Assembly: GCF_002078875.1 (NCBI RefSeq)
Contig: NC_034415.1
Span: forward strand, 19,249,975 to 19,313,974
Length of the DNA: 64,000 bases
Reading direction: 5' to 3'
Origin: Numida meleagris
Taxonomy: Eukaryota > Chordata > Aves > Galliformes > Numididae
The translations under genes and the position numbers were made by a program. This document shows positions 12,311 through 25,800 of this stretch, piece after piece; position 1 is the stretch's first letter, and each line of letters begins with the position of its first letter. The notes beneath the pieces are model-generated. The model did not search any database. It saw only the letters and a list, made by a program, of their open reading frames with translations, and had not been told where the DNA came from.

Positions 12311-15300
12311 TAGTAAAGAAAATATGCTGATATATATATTCATAAATGTATATTTATATATGAATTTTTGTGTGCGTGTGTATGAGATAAAGAGAGCACA
12401 TACAAATTAAAATGTTACCGGTTGATAGGTTAGATTTAAAATTTTAGGTAATTTTTTTCACCCACACTAGCAGCAAGGACTACAACAGCAAGAGTCATTA
12501 AAAATTATTGTACCCTTCCAAAATTACAGGCAAACATCAGTTTATATTTTCATGAATTAGAGGACAACCAGTGTCATCTGCACATTAGGCAAGGGAGCTG
12601 AACCTTGGTGGCAATATCAAGAAATCCTTGTAACCTTTTTGTGGCTACTTCCCAAACAAACTGTAGGAGCTGGGTTTTAAGAAGGCATCTGGAGTTTGTC
12701 TTTTTCATTTTGCTGAAGTAAAGCAGCTCAGCACTGTTTGTGATGGGGACTGTGAAACCACAAAGGAGCAGATGAGACAGAGCTAGATAAGAAGAGACAG
12801 AAGTGTATTCCTTGTCCTATCTCTGCTCGATAAGTAGAGGAAGCAGGAGCCAAAGCAACGTCTGTACAGGCAGATATACATTTTCCCTGCACACAGGGAT
12901 GAGGCAGCAACCTGCGTTCCTACAATGCAAATGAACTTCCTGCTTTTTCATATACCAGTGGAAAGACTTAAACCATCAAGTCAGCTTACATGCTGAATAC
13001 AGATGTAGGCTGAGAAAATAAACTATTAGATTCATTTGAACTCGTCAGAGTCACACAAGACAACCATGTTGGTGTAAGACAGATGAAGCAGCTAATAATG
13101 TTCTAAGGATGAATAGCTGTTGGCTCTGAAAGTGAAGTGTTGTAACTGGTTTGCTCTCTCTTGCTGTGATTCCCAATTTTGCTCACCTTGGTGACCACTG
13201 AGAGAGGGGAGCGAAAAAGACTTAGTGTGTGTGATTGTAGGGTGCTATTTTTTATGTCGGTGTTCTTCATTACTGAGTTGGCTGTTTATGCTGCTGATGC
13301 GTAATGTTGTGAAGCAGATGAGCTGATAAAGTATGAAGGGTAATCTACAACCTTTGCTGTACTTTCAATTACCTTACAGGAACTTAGAATTCAGAAAGGC
13401 CACTCTGAATAAAATCAAAATACAAGAAGATAAACTCCATTAGGAACTGAAGTGCTGAAGTCCTTGTTGAAGGAGGGCAAAATGGTCTAATTAATAGTTA
13501 TTGCATCAAACTCGCAGCAGTTGCAGTAATGACACTGATGATATTGATGGCATTGAAGATAGGCTTTAATTCAGAATGGAAATGAGTAGAGTATTTGTCT
13601 GTGAGATGCATATTGCTGCACGCAGTGGAAGGCTTAGAGCTTCTTTGTTTTGCTGTTCAGTTGGTTTGTTTTGGTAGTGTAGCTCCAGGTGATTAATATA
13701 TATTTACACCAGACAGAGCATGTTATTTCACTGGAGCCCTATCCCTGACACTTTGCCATACCTGAATAATAAGTATGTACTGGTTTTTATTCCTGCTGTT
13801 TGTTTTTTCAGTGACAGATACACGTAGGTGAATAGTTATGTAAGTGGGTCTCTCAAATTTTTTGCAACTTTTATGAAACATTTCCCTTTCTTCTTTGGTT
13901 TGTGAAAGCTGTTGGCCACAGATAATGCCAACTCCTGCATCCTGAGATAAGGTTTCATTCTCATCTGTATTTGGTTTCCATTCAGACTCCTGTTGATACA
14001 TTTTCTTTCTTTTGGTTTTTACTGATGTATCCGTTTGGCTTGCGTTATTGTTCAGAAATAAACATGTCACGAAGCCTTCCTGTAACCAAGCTGACTTCTG
14101 TAGGTAGATAAGGTCTTCATCAAATGTGGGGATTGGTAAAGCTCACATCTGCTCTCATACTAATGCCCTCTGTCTCACAAACACCATTTATTAATATGAA
14201 ATGTCAAATTCCTCAACTGGAACAAAAATCATTGTATAGTACCAAAAGCTAAGGGAATTTAGAGCTTAGAATATACCCAGGGAAATCACCACAGTAACTG
14301 GTGCCTTTAACATTAGCACCTCAAAACTGAATGGGTCACACAACAAAGCTGAAGATGGCCCTATGATAAAAAGTAGCCAGCATTACATACTCCGGCTCAA
14401 ATCTTTTTTTCCAATCCCATTGAGTTTGATGGTAAAAATACGCCTGACTTCAGCAGACAAAAAGATTTATTTCCTTGCCTCTGTACAGACTTGACTCACC
14501 TGTCATGTAGATTTCAAGGCTGCAATCCCAGGTGGAACAAAGGTGCAGCCTGGCATCCTAGTAGATTACTCAGGTAAGCAACTCTCAAACCTACAAGTGG
14601 ACAAAAGTTTACCAGGCAAAAAAAAAAGCGCGTCAGGCCTCCAGACACACTTTAGGCCATGCTTTCACAGAAGCATGTAATATTTCTAAGCCTTTCTGGA
14701 TAGCTCCTTCAGCACAAAGAAGCTGTAGTGCTTGTTTAGCTGGTTACCTACACGTTCTGCTAATTCTCTGGTGATGGTGCAGTATAATGGTTCTGAAGAA
14801 CCTGTTAAGAAAATAGGATCCACTCTAATCTCTCTGGCTTTAAGAATGTCCACTTGTCATTACAGGCCAGATTTTGGCTGTGTTCCTTTCTTTCTGCCAC
14901 CCCCAGCATCAATAAAATGCTGGGTCACTCAATGTCAAAACTTCCCCAAGTGAATCTTACTTGTTGCCTTAGGAGCAGACTCACTACTTGCCTTCTTTAT
15001 ATTTTAATTTACTTTCCCTAAAGATAACACTTCAAACCAGCAACTAATGTTCTGTAACCTTTTTATTGATCCATCTTAACACCTGTTCATCCATTTACGA
15101 AGAGAAATTCTGTCTGTGAAGGAGGAAGAATGGAATTAGAGGAAGTATTGTAGAGGCTGGTATTCCCAGGCTTTACTACTATTTGCGTGTTTAGTATTAA
15201 GAAAAATTGAAGGTTTCAGATATTCTAAGTGTGAATTAATGTGATACCTTAAACAAATTTTGCAACTGATGCTGTATATCATAAAAATATCATCATCTTT

Positions 15301-18300
15301 TAGTCCAGAGCTGCTGATAACACACCTAACTGCTCTGTTTGACCAGGTATACATGCCACAGAGCTTAAAAATTCACCTTTCTCAGGGCCTTCCTCTGCCA
15401 GTCCCTGGCCTTCATCATGAAAATTTCTCTATTCATTCGCAAGGTTTGTCCAACTTTTGGAATGGGTGGAAAGCAGACAGAGCAGCAGAAGAAAAGACAT
15501 GGAAAACACTCATTTCCAAGCAGCCATGATAACCATGGTCTTCTTGGTTTCCAACCTACGGTTCAAAATTACTGAGTAGAGGAAAATCTCTATCGCAGAG
15601 ACTCAACAACTGTCAATCAACATAAGGCCATCATCCCCAGAGCTGCTACCCAAGCTAACTGCAAGAGGATTATGCTCTTTGCTTTCCTCAGAATAGAGAG
15701 GGCTTGCATAACATTAGCATTTCTGTCAACACCTTGTCTCATAGCCCATAGTCTTACGCTATTTCAGTCTGTGGTTATTTGTTCGTAATTTGGATTAGGA
15801 GCGGCTGGCAGGTGTTCAGTTGAGATTCTCTGATTCCCATTGAGAAAAGGTATCAGTTTCATTGTTCTACTAGATTTATAGGATTACAGCTAAAATCAGA
15901 CCCGTGAACAGTGTTCAAACAGGGAGTCCCAACGCTAGTTTATTGGGGAATATCATTTACTAAGGGAACAACTGAACAAGGACTCAGGAGATTTCCTTTC
16001 AGCTTAACCACACACTTACTATGTGCATGGAGACAAATCATCTCGCCTGCCTTCTATCAATGGGAATTATATTTTATTTGGTACGGGATCTTCAGAATAA
16101 TAAACTCATAAAGGGCGAGACAAATCTGATAAAAGACAAAGAGGTATCTAACAGATAACATTAGACCTTTACAGATCTACATTCTCCCACAAGACTTGTG
16201 CAGAAGAGGTGCTGAAGTTTGGCAACCTGCTCAGACACGCCATGACTGAAGGAACCCTCAAGTTTCATCTTACGTGGGACTCAACCAAAGGGAAATATTC
16301 TTGCCTTTTTAACAGAAAGCTTTGTTATACTCATTTTGTTGAATGGTTACTAAATTGTTTACTCAAATCCTTCCTATAATTCTACATCTGCTCTCAATGC
16401 CATTACGTAGTGTTTTATACAGACTTACTTTCTGGTATTTTCTTTAGCAGATATCTAAACCACCTGAGGCTATTTTATTGTACACACCTCTGCGTCACTG
16501 TTTTTTACCTTTCTATGAACCAAGGAATGTTTGTTTGCAGAATGAGTTTCACAGGCAAGTTGCTGCATTCAACAATATTTTCCTCTCTCTTCTGCTACCA
16601 CAAACAGAATGGCCATCCTGTGTGGCCAAAGTAAACGTAGCCAAACCAAGGCTGCCAGCTAGCAATCTGTGCTTTGTTTGGCATTGCTGGAACAAGTTGC
16701 GATGTGGCAGGCAGTGTGTGTTACCTACATATCAAGAGTATCCTCTAGGGTCAAAACCTGGCCATTAAAAATCAAGGATGAGTAAGAATGCATGAAAGTT
16801 ATCCCAAAGTCAAATGCTTCTGAAACTGCAGCAGCTTTAATAAGAAACAGCAGCTCCAGGCACTGCACGCGTCTTCTTATACTGTCAAACATAAATACAC
16901 AGGAAGGTATAGTGCATGATTAGCAAGTGGAGGCACCAGATCTGCCAAGAAATTTGTGCACCTTGCCAAATAAATGCCAGTCAGGTTAGACAGCACAGAC
17001 ACTGACTCTGGCCTTGGCATCTCTGAGCAGTAAACATGTGCCTCTCTAATAAAGCACAATGGCATCGTGCTTTACCAACATATGGTCAGGAGCAGCAATC
17101 TCAGCTCTTGAAAAGAAGATTCATTTTTCTTTCTAATTCTCTTCTTCTCCAATATTTCCCTTGGTTTTTAGAGAAATAATTTTATGTTCTCCTCCCTATC
17201 AAGCTGGTAGTATGCTCCTCTGTTACCAGTCATCAGTGATATTCTGTGCACTGGAGTGCATGACCTGTTTTAATGAGCTTTGGCAGAACATCAGATTCAT
17301 TCCCCCTCCCCCAGCTAATTACTGTATGCCATTTGTGCCATTCTGGTTTGGGATCTCTCTGCAGATCTATTAGAAACACCTATTTCTAGGGATTTATGTA
17401 TAAGCGGTTATAGTGTACTTAAAAATGACAGAGAACAACAAGCAGATGCAATTTTTTTTATCCTTTTTATGGTGTTTACCCAGTTGCTCTAAGATGCTTT
17501 TCAGGTCTTACAGCCCTGTGTAAAGAACGAGTTTTCCCACAATTAACATATGCTGTAAATTAATTCATTTTTATGTTTAAAGGTATTTCATAAACTCTTG
17601 TAAAACAATTCAGCGACAAAACAACTTGCAAACTTTTACCCATGGTTCAAAGCCCTCATCCTGCCAGGACAAATTCACATATTTGCCTTTCAGTAATCTA
17701 GCAGATATGTTTACATCTAAAGGATGGCTGTTGTGCTTGAAGTCAAGCCCAATGTAAGCCTTCAGCAGATCTAGATCCACAGTAACAGGCTGAAGCTACT
17801 TCCATGCCCCATCATTCCAGTGCAGCAGCCTAAGCATCTGAAAGACTCCATGAAAAGTGGCTCTACCTTCCCTCACCTTTCTAATGCAAAAGTTAGTGTT
17901 GTCTGCACTACCTCCCCACGTCACTGTACATGAAATTATTGTCATGTTAAAGTAAGTAGCTTGATGAGGTAACTTAATTGTCATGGCAATACAAAAAAAA
18001 TTAAAAAAAAAAAACAAAACCAACACAATGGCTCATTTAATTCTTGTTACACCAAGAGTATACAATACAGACAGTAGTCTCTTCTATTTTTATGCAGGGA
18101 ATTATCAATACAGAAAAGTGATAATATGAAAAAAGTGGTGTTACAGAGGTCATAAACAGCGTAATTTTTGTTATTGTGAGTCTACCTCACTGTATACAAC
18201 TATTTAACATAGTCTTTGGCTTTTTTTTTTTTTTTTTTGCTTATTACATTTTTCCATTTTCAGGTGTGTTCTCTGAACACTGAATGTTATGGCTTATGAG

Positions 18301-21300
18301 CTGACTTTGTCAGCTTTCTCCCACTATCTCCCCTTTTGTTGCACATAGCTCTCTGGTTGCATTATCTGTAACATATTTCTCAAAAGTTACTTTAAAAATG
18401 ATGAGATATAAAGTCTTTGTTTCCCTCACCCAACACGCATGGATATGGCAGTATCTGTCCTGTTTGCAAACCTTTCTTCACTTCTGAAATGATGAATGTA
18501 GCAGAGATTGTAGTTTTTCCCTTTTATACCCATTTACATTTCTACTGCTTAGTAACTTTCTTAAGTCAAAAGGTTTAAGGGGCATTTTCAAGGCTGACAA
18601 ATTCAAGATATGACTACTGTCCCACAAGTGAAAGTTACGATGGCTATAAAAATCACAATTTCCAGAAGTACCATTTGTATTACATTTGCAGACAATGGTA
18701 TAATGCTAAATAGAAATGTGGTGAGAAGTGCATAAAGAGCTCTGTTATTGAATTCTTGTAAGCAGAGAAGATCTATTTACCCGCATCTATCCACGACTGC
18801 ATCAGTTCTTAATGACATATACCTCTGTATCTTCCTTTTTTGCCTTTCTAGCTGCCTGTATTTTCATGGATCCCTAGGGCAAGTAAAAACTTTACTCTCT
18901 AAACTGCTCAGTCATGAACTTCTGTATTTACAGTCCCAACAAATTCCCAGATTTTATTAACTGGCATTGCTGTGTCCTGTTTTTTGCAGACCTGACTGAC
19001 ATTGTTTTATTAAAGGAACTGCAGGTGCTACAAAGGTGGTATTTCAAAACAAAGTTAGGGATGACATTCAGGATCTGTTGGTTTTGCCAACCTTCATTTT
19101 TCGGTTTCATTCCAATTAACTGTAAAAGCACCTGCTGCTTGTTGTGGGGACAGAGGTAGGATCCGCAGTGGCCACACTAAATTAAAAACTTTTGTTGTAT
19201 TTCATTTAATTCCATCTTCAGGTATTTCAACTCTCAATAATTGGAAACAGCATAAGGCATACTGATGCATCACCACTTTGTAACTGTCAATTAGGACTCC
19301 CATCAACCTGGGATTTGCCACAAGCTTTTATGACTTTAAGCATGACATTTACCTGACACTCAATTTTCCTATTTAGGAAGAAATAACAGTGGCTTCATGG
19401 GAGTGGTGTGTGGGCAGATGTTTAACGGCTGTGAGATGCTCGAGTACTGTTCAGAAGTGGCCACAGAAGAAATCAGGTTAAATCTATAGCAGAGGTAGTT
19501 ATCCAGTGAGGGTATAGTAACCACACAGATAAATGTTACAAGCTCCCTCAAAACCTTCTCTTTACACAGGTAATATTCCTAAGGGTTGGCTGAATATACA
19601 CATGTATATTCCTGAATATACATAGAAGGCTACGTTGGGCCTTTCTATTTGCAATAATTTAAGAACTGGCCTCATGGACTTTAACTCTTAGTCTGAAAAT
19701 TAAATTACAGAAAGGACAATTTCATGAGTCACAAAAGCAAAGATTCTAGACCAAGAACGTCCACCATGGATTTAACTTTCATTACTATGATTTTTCATCT
19801 AACAAACTCATCTTAAATAATATGGGTGCTGCCTAGCAGTGCTTGTTAGTACCTTGGTGCATGCTAGGGAATGGATTCACAGAGAGGTAGATTTTGAAGT
19901 TCAAGGATGCTTTCTGACACAGAAATACAAGAAGCCCTCAGACTCCTGAAAGGCCTCAGAGCACAAGATAATCCTGCTGGTAAAGGACAGAGAATGCCAG
20001 GCAGCCTGTGCAGTTTTCCAGAAGTCTACTCAAAGACTGGAGGACAGTGGAAATGGAGAGAATTGCACGTACAGGAGAAGACCTGCACAAAGATGAGAGC
20101 AACTAAATGTGCACTGAGGTAACTTTAATCAAAGCAGCAGCAGTGAATAAAATAATATTTACAAAGTCTTTGAGAAGAAAAGATACACTAATCAGCTAAG
20201 GAGCAAAGAAAGCTGTCAGCTCAGGAACCCAAAGCTTTCAGCAGCCTTCCCTAGGGCAGACTCACCTGGAGGCAGGTGTGTTTTCCCCAGATCTTTGCCT
20301 TTGCTTCAGGGAAAGTTTGCAGAATCCAAAAAGTTTTGATGAACTGGTGTTATCAGTGAAATCTGTCCTCCTTGCATTTTTATAACAAGCTCCACTAACA
20401 TTTGCAAGAGAGGTCCTGAGCCTGACAGGGGCACAAAATGAGGAATTTGTATCAAGTCAGACCTCTCTGACAGTTTGTATTGATTTAATTCTGGATGGTG
20501 GAAACAGTGCTGCGCATAGAGAAACATGAAAATGGAGAGTCAGGCAAAGCCTTAAAGGAGTTCTTGATCTGAGACAGAATTGGGAAAGCCTACTTTCGTT
20601 TTCTCAAAACGTTCCGAGAAAAGCCTGCACAACTTCCAGAGGCAGCCGGTTCCCATCCCTACACTTGTCTCACCTGACATTTTTTTAAACCCTGTTTCAC
20701 TTTCTCAATCAACAGTGAAATGCTTATACTACCGGACATAGAAAATACACTTGTGGGGCTCCACATATTACATTTTCAGAGTTCTGTGTACCAACAGAGT
20801 TTGCAAAACACCCCTTACAAATTCATATTAAGTGTATTTAGATTATCTTGGATATGAACTCTGTCTTAACAAAAGGACACAAGAAAAAATGCTGTGAACA
20901 GGAGACCAGTGTGCTTGACCTAAACCAGTGACAATTTAAAGAAAGTAGAAAAAAACACATATTTTACATCTCATATGCCAGCATGTCATTCTGTAATAAA
21001 TTTGGCCCTTTTACTTTCTAGTAAAAGGCAGAGAAATCATATAAAGAGAACAAATACATTAGAGATAAGAGTAAAAATAATATGAAATTCTTCCCAAAAA
21101 ATTAAAGTCACGCTTTGTTATGTTTCAAAGCACTGCTATTCTATATAGAGAACGTACTGGAAAGTGCAAAGAAACAGCCAAGCATTGCAAATTGGAGCTT
21201 ATAGTGAAAGGCCGAGGCAGCCGAAGCAGCAGCCAACTCAAGGTTGCAGAAGTATCGCATCACAGCCCAAGGAGGCGATCATCTTCCTCCTTACGGCTTT

Positions 21301-22783
21301 GGTGAAATTACACAGAGAATTCTGTACATAGCTTTTAGAACTGTAATACTGGAAGGATGTCAGTGAACTAAACATAATTCAGAAAAAAAAAACCTGCAGG
21401 ATGATGTGTAGATTAGAGAGAATGCTTTTGAAGAAGGATTAAAATAACTAAATTAAGATTTGCTAAGAAATGACTGTAGGGAATATTATAACATCTACAA
21501 GTATTTGACAAGGAAGAAGTGGAATATTTCAGAGTCATACAATGGATTATAATAACGAGTTGCAAAATGAAGGTAAAAAAGCAGATATAACCAGAACACT
21601 AGGAGAAACTTCCTCATTCCATGACCAAGGTGCATTTCTACTGGGAATGAAATGAAACTTGCCTGAGAAGCTCCACGAAAACCAGGAATAGGATATAATC
21701 TTAATGAACATTCTGAGCGTATGACACAGTGTTATCTAACTTTTATCTAAGTTTATATCTTACTTAACCATATTGGAAACTGTAGTATAGATTAAATTTG
21801 GAGTATGGATTTTGAAAAATAGGATCTCTTAGCAAACCTTTCCAGAAGGCAGTGAAAGATGAACAAGTCAGGCAAAACTGCTATTAAAGACATCTCTCAG
21901 ACTTAATGAATAATAATTTCTTGCTTCTGTCAAGGGGAAAATGAGACATTTAGTTCTACTTTTGTCTGAGCAGATGACTAGTGGAGGTAGTTACTAAAAG
22001 TAAAAAAAGGAGTGTCCTGGTCACAGGGATGACAAGATGAGATTAGACGCAGATAGATTACTGGGAATGACTGAAAGATCAGGGCCTCTCTCTTAGATAA
22101 CTTGCACAGCTCCATTCAGAACTTTGTTTTTTAAACTTCACTAAGAAGTCCTCTGAACTATATTTATAGCTCTACATTATTCCCCTTTCCTTCCTCCAAA
22201 AGCAATCTGCCTTATATATACTGCCATGCACATGCCATATATTCTACACCCCAAGTGTATCAGGTACCTTGCAAACAAACAAGGGGACAAACCCTGAGAA
22301 ATGACAACCTAAATGGGTTCCAGGTGCTAACGTGATCCCTGGTGAAGCAGCTGGAAGGGCTGAGAGTTAGGCCATAGCTGATACAAGAAAACAGAGACCA
22401 GCTTCTGCCATAGTGATTTTAAGAAGATGAATAACAAACTCTCCATGACCACGCAAATATTTGGTATTCCTGTCATTTTAGTCTGGGTAACAGACTAAAC
22501 CCCACTGAGATTACAAGATTTGCAAGTGTTCTTTGCCTTCAGATTTAGGCCTTTTGTAAAATAAGTGATTGCTTAAGTAATGGAGGCTCAGAGAATGCAT
22601 ATATACTTTTTTTTTAATTAAATACACTCGAATCCTTTTTCCTATGAAATAAATCAGTTCCCAGTATTTCCATTGTTTCTACCAAAACAACTTGTTTCAA
22701 AAATACTGCCTGAGTCCATTGTAAGAAATCTAAACATACAGATTTTGATACTCTGTTTTAAGTACTTTGATGAACTGCACTCC
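12311..22783. other. non-coding stretch, no gene recognised
   Basis: The region is AT-rich. A poly-T tract lies at 18221-18238, a small dyad (GAATATACA-CA-TGTATATTC) at 19592-19611, and an open 85-base segment with splice-like borders at 14489-14573. The minus-strand ORF at 13723-14070 (115 codons, Lys/Glu-rich) matches nothing I know. Nothing else was recognised. Confidence 0.5.
18221..18238. repeat. poly-T tract (18 T)
   Basis: Uninterrupted run of T. It could be the tail of an unrecognised minus-strand retrocopy, but no gene-like sequence is seen next to it. Confidence 0.8.
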
Positions 22784-22861
22784 ATATCTATATAGAATCA
22801 TAGAATCATTAAGTGGGGAAGAACCGCTAAGATCATCAAGTCCAGCCACCAATATATCTAT
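22784..22861 (-). mobile_element. very short CR1 insertion with target-site duplication
   Basis: The CR1 3' terminus lies at 22792-22853 on the minus strand: CTGGACTTGATGATCTTAG, a short block, then AATGATTCTATGATTCTAT. It is flanked by identical 8-bp direct repeats ATATCTAT at 22784-22791 and 22854-22861, which fit a target-site duplication. The inserted segment is only about 62 bases, an extreme 5' truncation. Confidence 0.85.
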
Positions 22862-25800
22862 GGATTTAAAAAAAAAATATGAGAATTTTTTTTTAAATAA
22901 CCAGCTCCAATCTCAGCTCTCTAGAAACTCAACACAACTGACTGGTGGATGCTTTCTTTATAACTGGTACATAGAGAAAGATTAAGTGCACTTCCCTTTC
23001 TGGACTTCAACAACCACAGCTGATTCAGAAAACAAAACAGAGATAAAGAATGAAAATTGGGTGTTTTGGCATACAGAGATGCATTACTTTATACATTATT
23101 TTTATTGTTATTCATATAGTGCCCTTTGATACTCACACAATGCATCAAAAAATTTAAGGCATAACTTATCAGAGTCTTTTAATCTTTTTTAGAGATTTTA
23201 TTGAGTTATACAAAATTGCCAGTGTGAAAATTCGGAGACTGCTACCTGTATCTAATAAAGTTATCAAAATCAGATGAAAGAGCTGTGCTACAGTTGTTTG
23301 GCAGGAAGCTTGGCCAGGTTTTCTGCCATGCTTGCTGATGAAACAAAAGCTCTAGCTTGTGGAGAACAATTGAATATTTCCATGCATTATGTCAGTAATA
23401 GCTTTCCCTGTGCAAAAATGTCTCTTGCTTCCAGCTAACAGCAATGCTAGCTACCGAAAATCTGACAAATGGACTGTGTTCAAAGTTGACTAATTGGAAT
23501 CCCAGTACGATGGACATGACTTCTGTCACTTAAAGCTACTACAGTTCATCTGCTGCCAATGGTAACTTAAATAGAAAGCAAAGACTGTTGTTTGTCATCC
23601 ATTGCTATACATTCACAAGTGTTCACTGTCATGATTATTAATATAGTCAAAACAGAATTATTGTGAAAATAGTCCTAATGCATTCTTGAACAATTCAAGC
23701 TGATTCATAAAAGCCTCTGAAACATGAAGATCAAATAGGACTCTAATGAAGATTCTACAGTATACTTCTCAAAGCTTGAAAAGAAGATAAATCTGATTTT
23801 GAAATGTTTAGGATTTGGGATTATCAATCATTTGGATTTATTTTGGACTCAAAAAATAGTACAACTTGTATGATACAGAGGATCCACACTTAATTGCTCC
23901 ATTTAATTGTATGTTTTCTTCTAAAATATGTGATAAAAGCTGTCAATATCTGATTGTTTACATTGATTTTAGTCTAGGCAAAATGTTCACTCCCGACTGC
24001 TTTCAGATGGGAATGTTTAAAGTGCAAATTAGCTGACAGCACTGGTTTATGCTGGTTGCACACGACAAGGAATTCTTATGAACATTTGTAAAAGGCATAT
24101 TCCCAGTTTTTACAGCCCAATAAACACTGAAAAAAACCAGAAAGAACAGTAATCTGGATTCCGATCTCACTATTATTTTAATTATTCAGTGCAGTTAGGT
24201 AGTATGTAGTTAAAATTTGTAAGTAAGCCGTGTCTTTGAATTAAGGGCTCCATTCGAATGTCTGCAGTTTGTTATTTGCTTACCCAGACTTTAGAGCAAG
24301 AAGATGCGGGAACCAGATGTAGGAATTGCACAATATTTGGACCTCAGATAGTCTGATCAGTAATGAACTAATAATATGAGACCGTGGTTATGTACGGTCA
24401 AGGTAAGTATCTTTTCATTGATTAACTCTGCTGAAGTCAATAGAGTTAAAGCAACTGGCGTTCTCTTCTCACAGCTCGAGTTTATTTAGCAAATCTAAGA
24501 TGCTAGTGTAATAAACTGGAAAATGAAAGCAAACAAAAAAAAATGCTCCACAAGATTTTATCTAATTTTTACAACCATTTTAGGAGTTCTGTAAATGAGT
24601 TATAGAAGACTTTCAAAGTTTTGGAAAGAAAAGCAGGGATAAACACAGCAAGGGACTCTACCATCTATTCAAATGGAGCTCCCACTCAAACTTTTCAAAT
24701 CTTTTTCATAAGAATCATCCAATGCTATGGCAAATCACTGCAGAATGCATTAACAATTCCAGCAACTGCTTACATAGGCAAGTTCTTTTTCATATGACTC
24801 ATCGTTTTCAATATTTCTCAAAAATGAACCAGAATAAAGAGTTGATTTGTAACACACGTCAGTCAGAAATGACTTGTTAAAAAACAGACAGTAGGATGTT
24901 TGAATTTGCCATAGTTTCAAACAAAAAAAAAAACCAATAACAAACAAACCTTCATCTCCTTCTAAAAGGCATAAGTCAAGTCAAAATAAATATTTCATAT
25001 TTTAAAGGAATATCATGCTGAGCAGTGACTGCATTAAATAACCCTATTTTACTAAGCCTTCAGTATATCCAGGCAGTAATTTCCAGCGCATGTTCAGCCA
25101 CCTCTGACTGCAGGACTAGTCAAAAAAAGAAAACAACAAATCAAGCCAGAGATTTTACAAAAAGGGTATAGCACTTTTTCCTTCAGTTTCTCTGAGATGG
25201 CTTGCACCAGTCAGAACAACTATTAGGTCTGAAGGTGACTTAATACATGACAAAGCAGATCTTTGTATTTCCTTGCTGTCCTTGCAGTGAGATGAAACTA
25301 AGACTAAAGATTTGATTTACTTCCAGAGTAGTCCAACTTTCATCACCAGCTCTCCAGAAGCCAAAAAACACTGGTGGTAAAAAGGCTACGTGGGGCAAAG
25401 CACTGCATCTAGGTAGTCTGCAAGTGTCTTTCAGTCACCTGCTTGATAAGTATAACAAAACTGAACTGGCAAAGCTACCCAGGATTAGCATAACCCTTGC
25501 ACACCCTTGCTTAGATTCTGAAGGGTGATCATGGCAGCAAAAGGCTCAGAACTGCATGTATGGATATATGTATCCCAACATATGTATATATGTAGGGATT
25601 AATCACAGAGAGCACTGGCATAGAGAACACAAATTTATATTGACTGTCCACTCTCTTACAATATGCATCTGTGTTTCCACCTGCAATGCCAAGATCTAAA
25701 ATTAAGGTAAGTGAAAGTTTTGGGTCTCATTCTAATTTTTGCTAAGGCAACTGCAACAGATTTGACCAAGTTATGGGGCTGCAGTTGGGTATCTCTTTTT

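Noticed and set aside
13723..14070. 115-codon Lys/Glu-rich minus-strand ORF
   Set aside because: No homology recognised. AT-rich DNA read on this strand gives Lys/Glu/Asn-rich ORFs by composition.
19592..19622. Small dyad GAATATACA-CA-TGTATATTC plus a third half-copy
   Set aside because: Short and AT-rich, so readily explained by composition.
24288..24402. Possible exon ending at AAG/GTAAGT
   Set aside because: Good donor and fair acceptor, but all three frames contain stops, so it is not a coding exon. Non-coding use cannot be shown.
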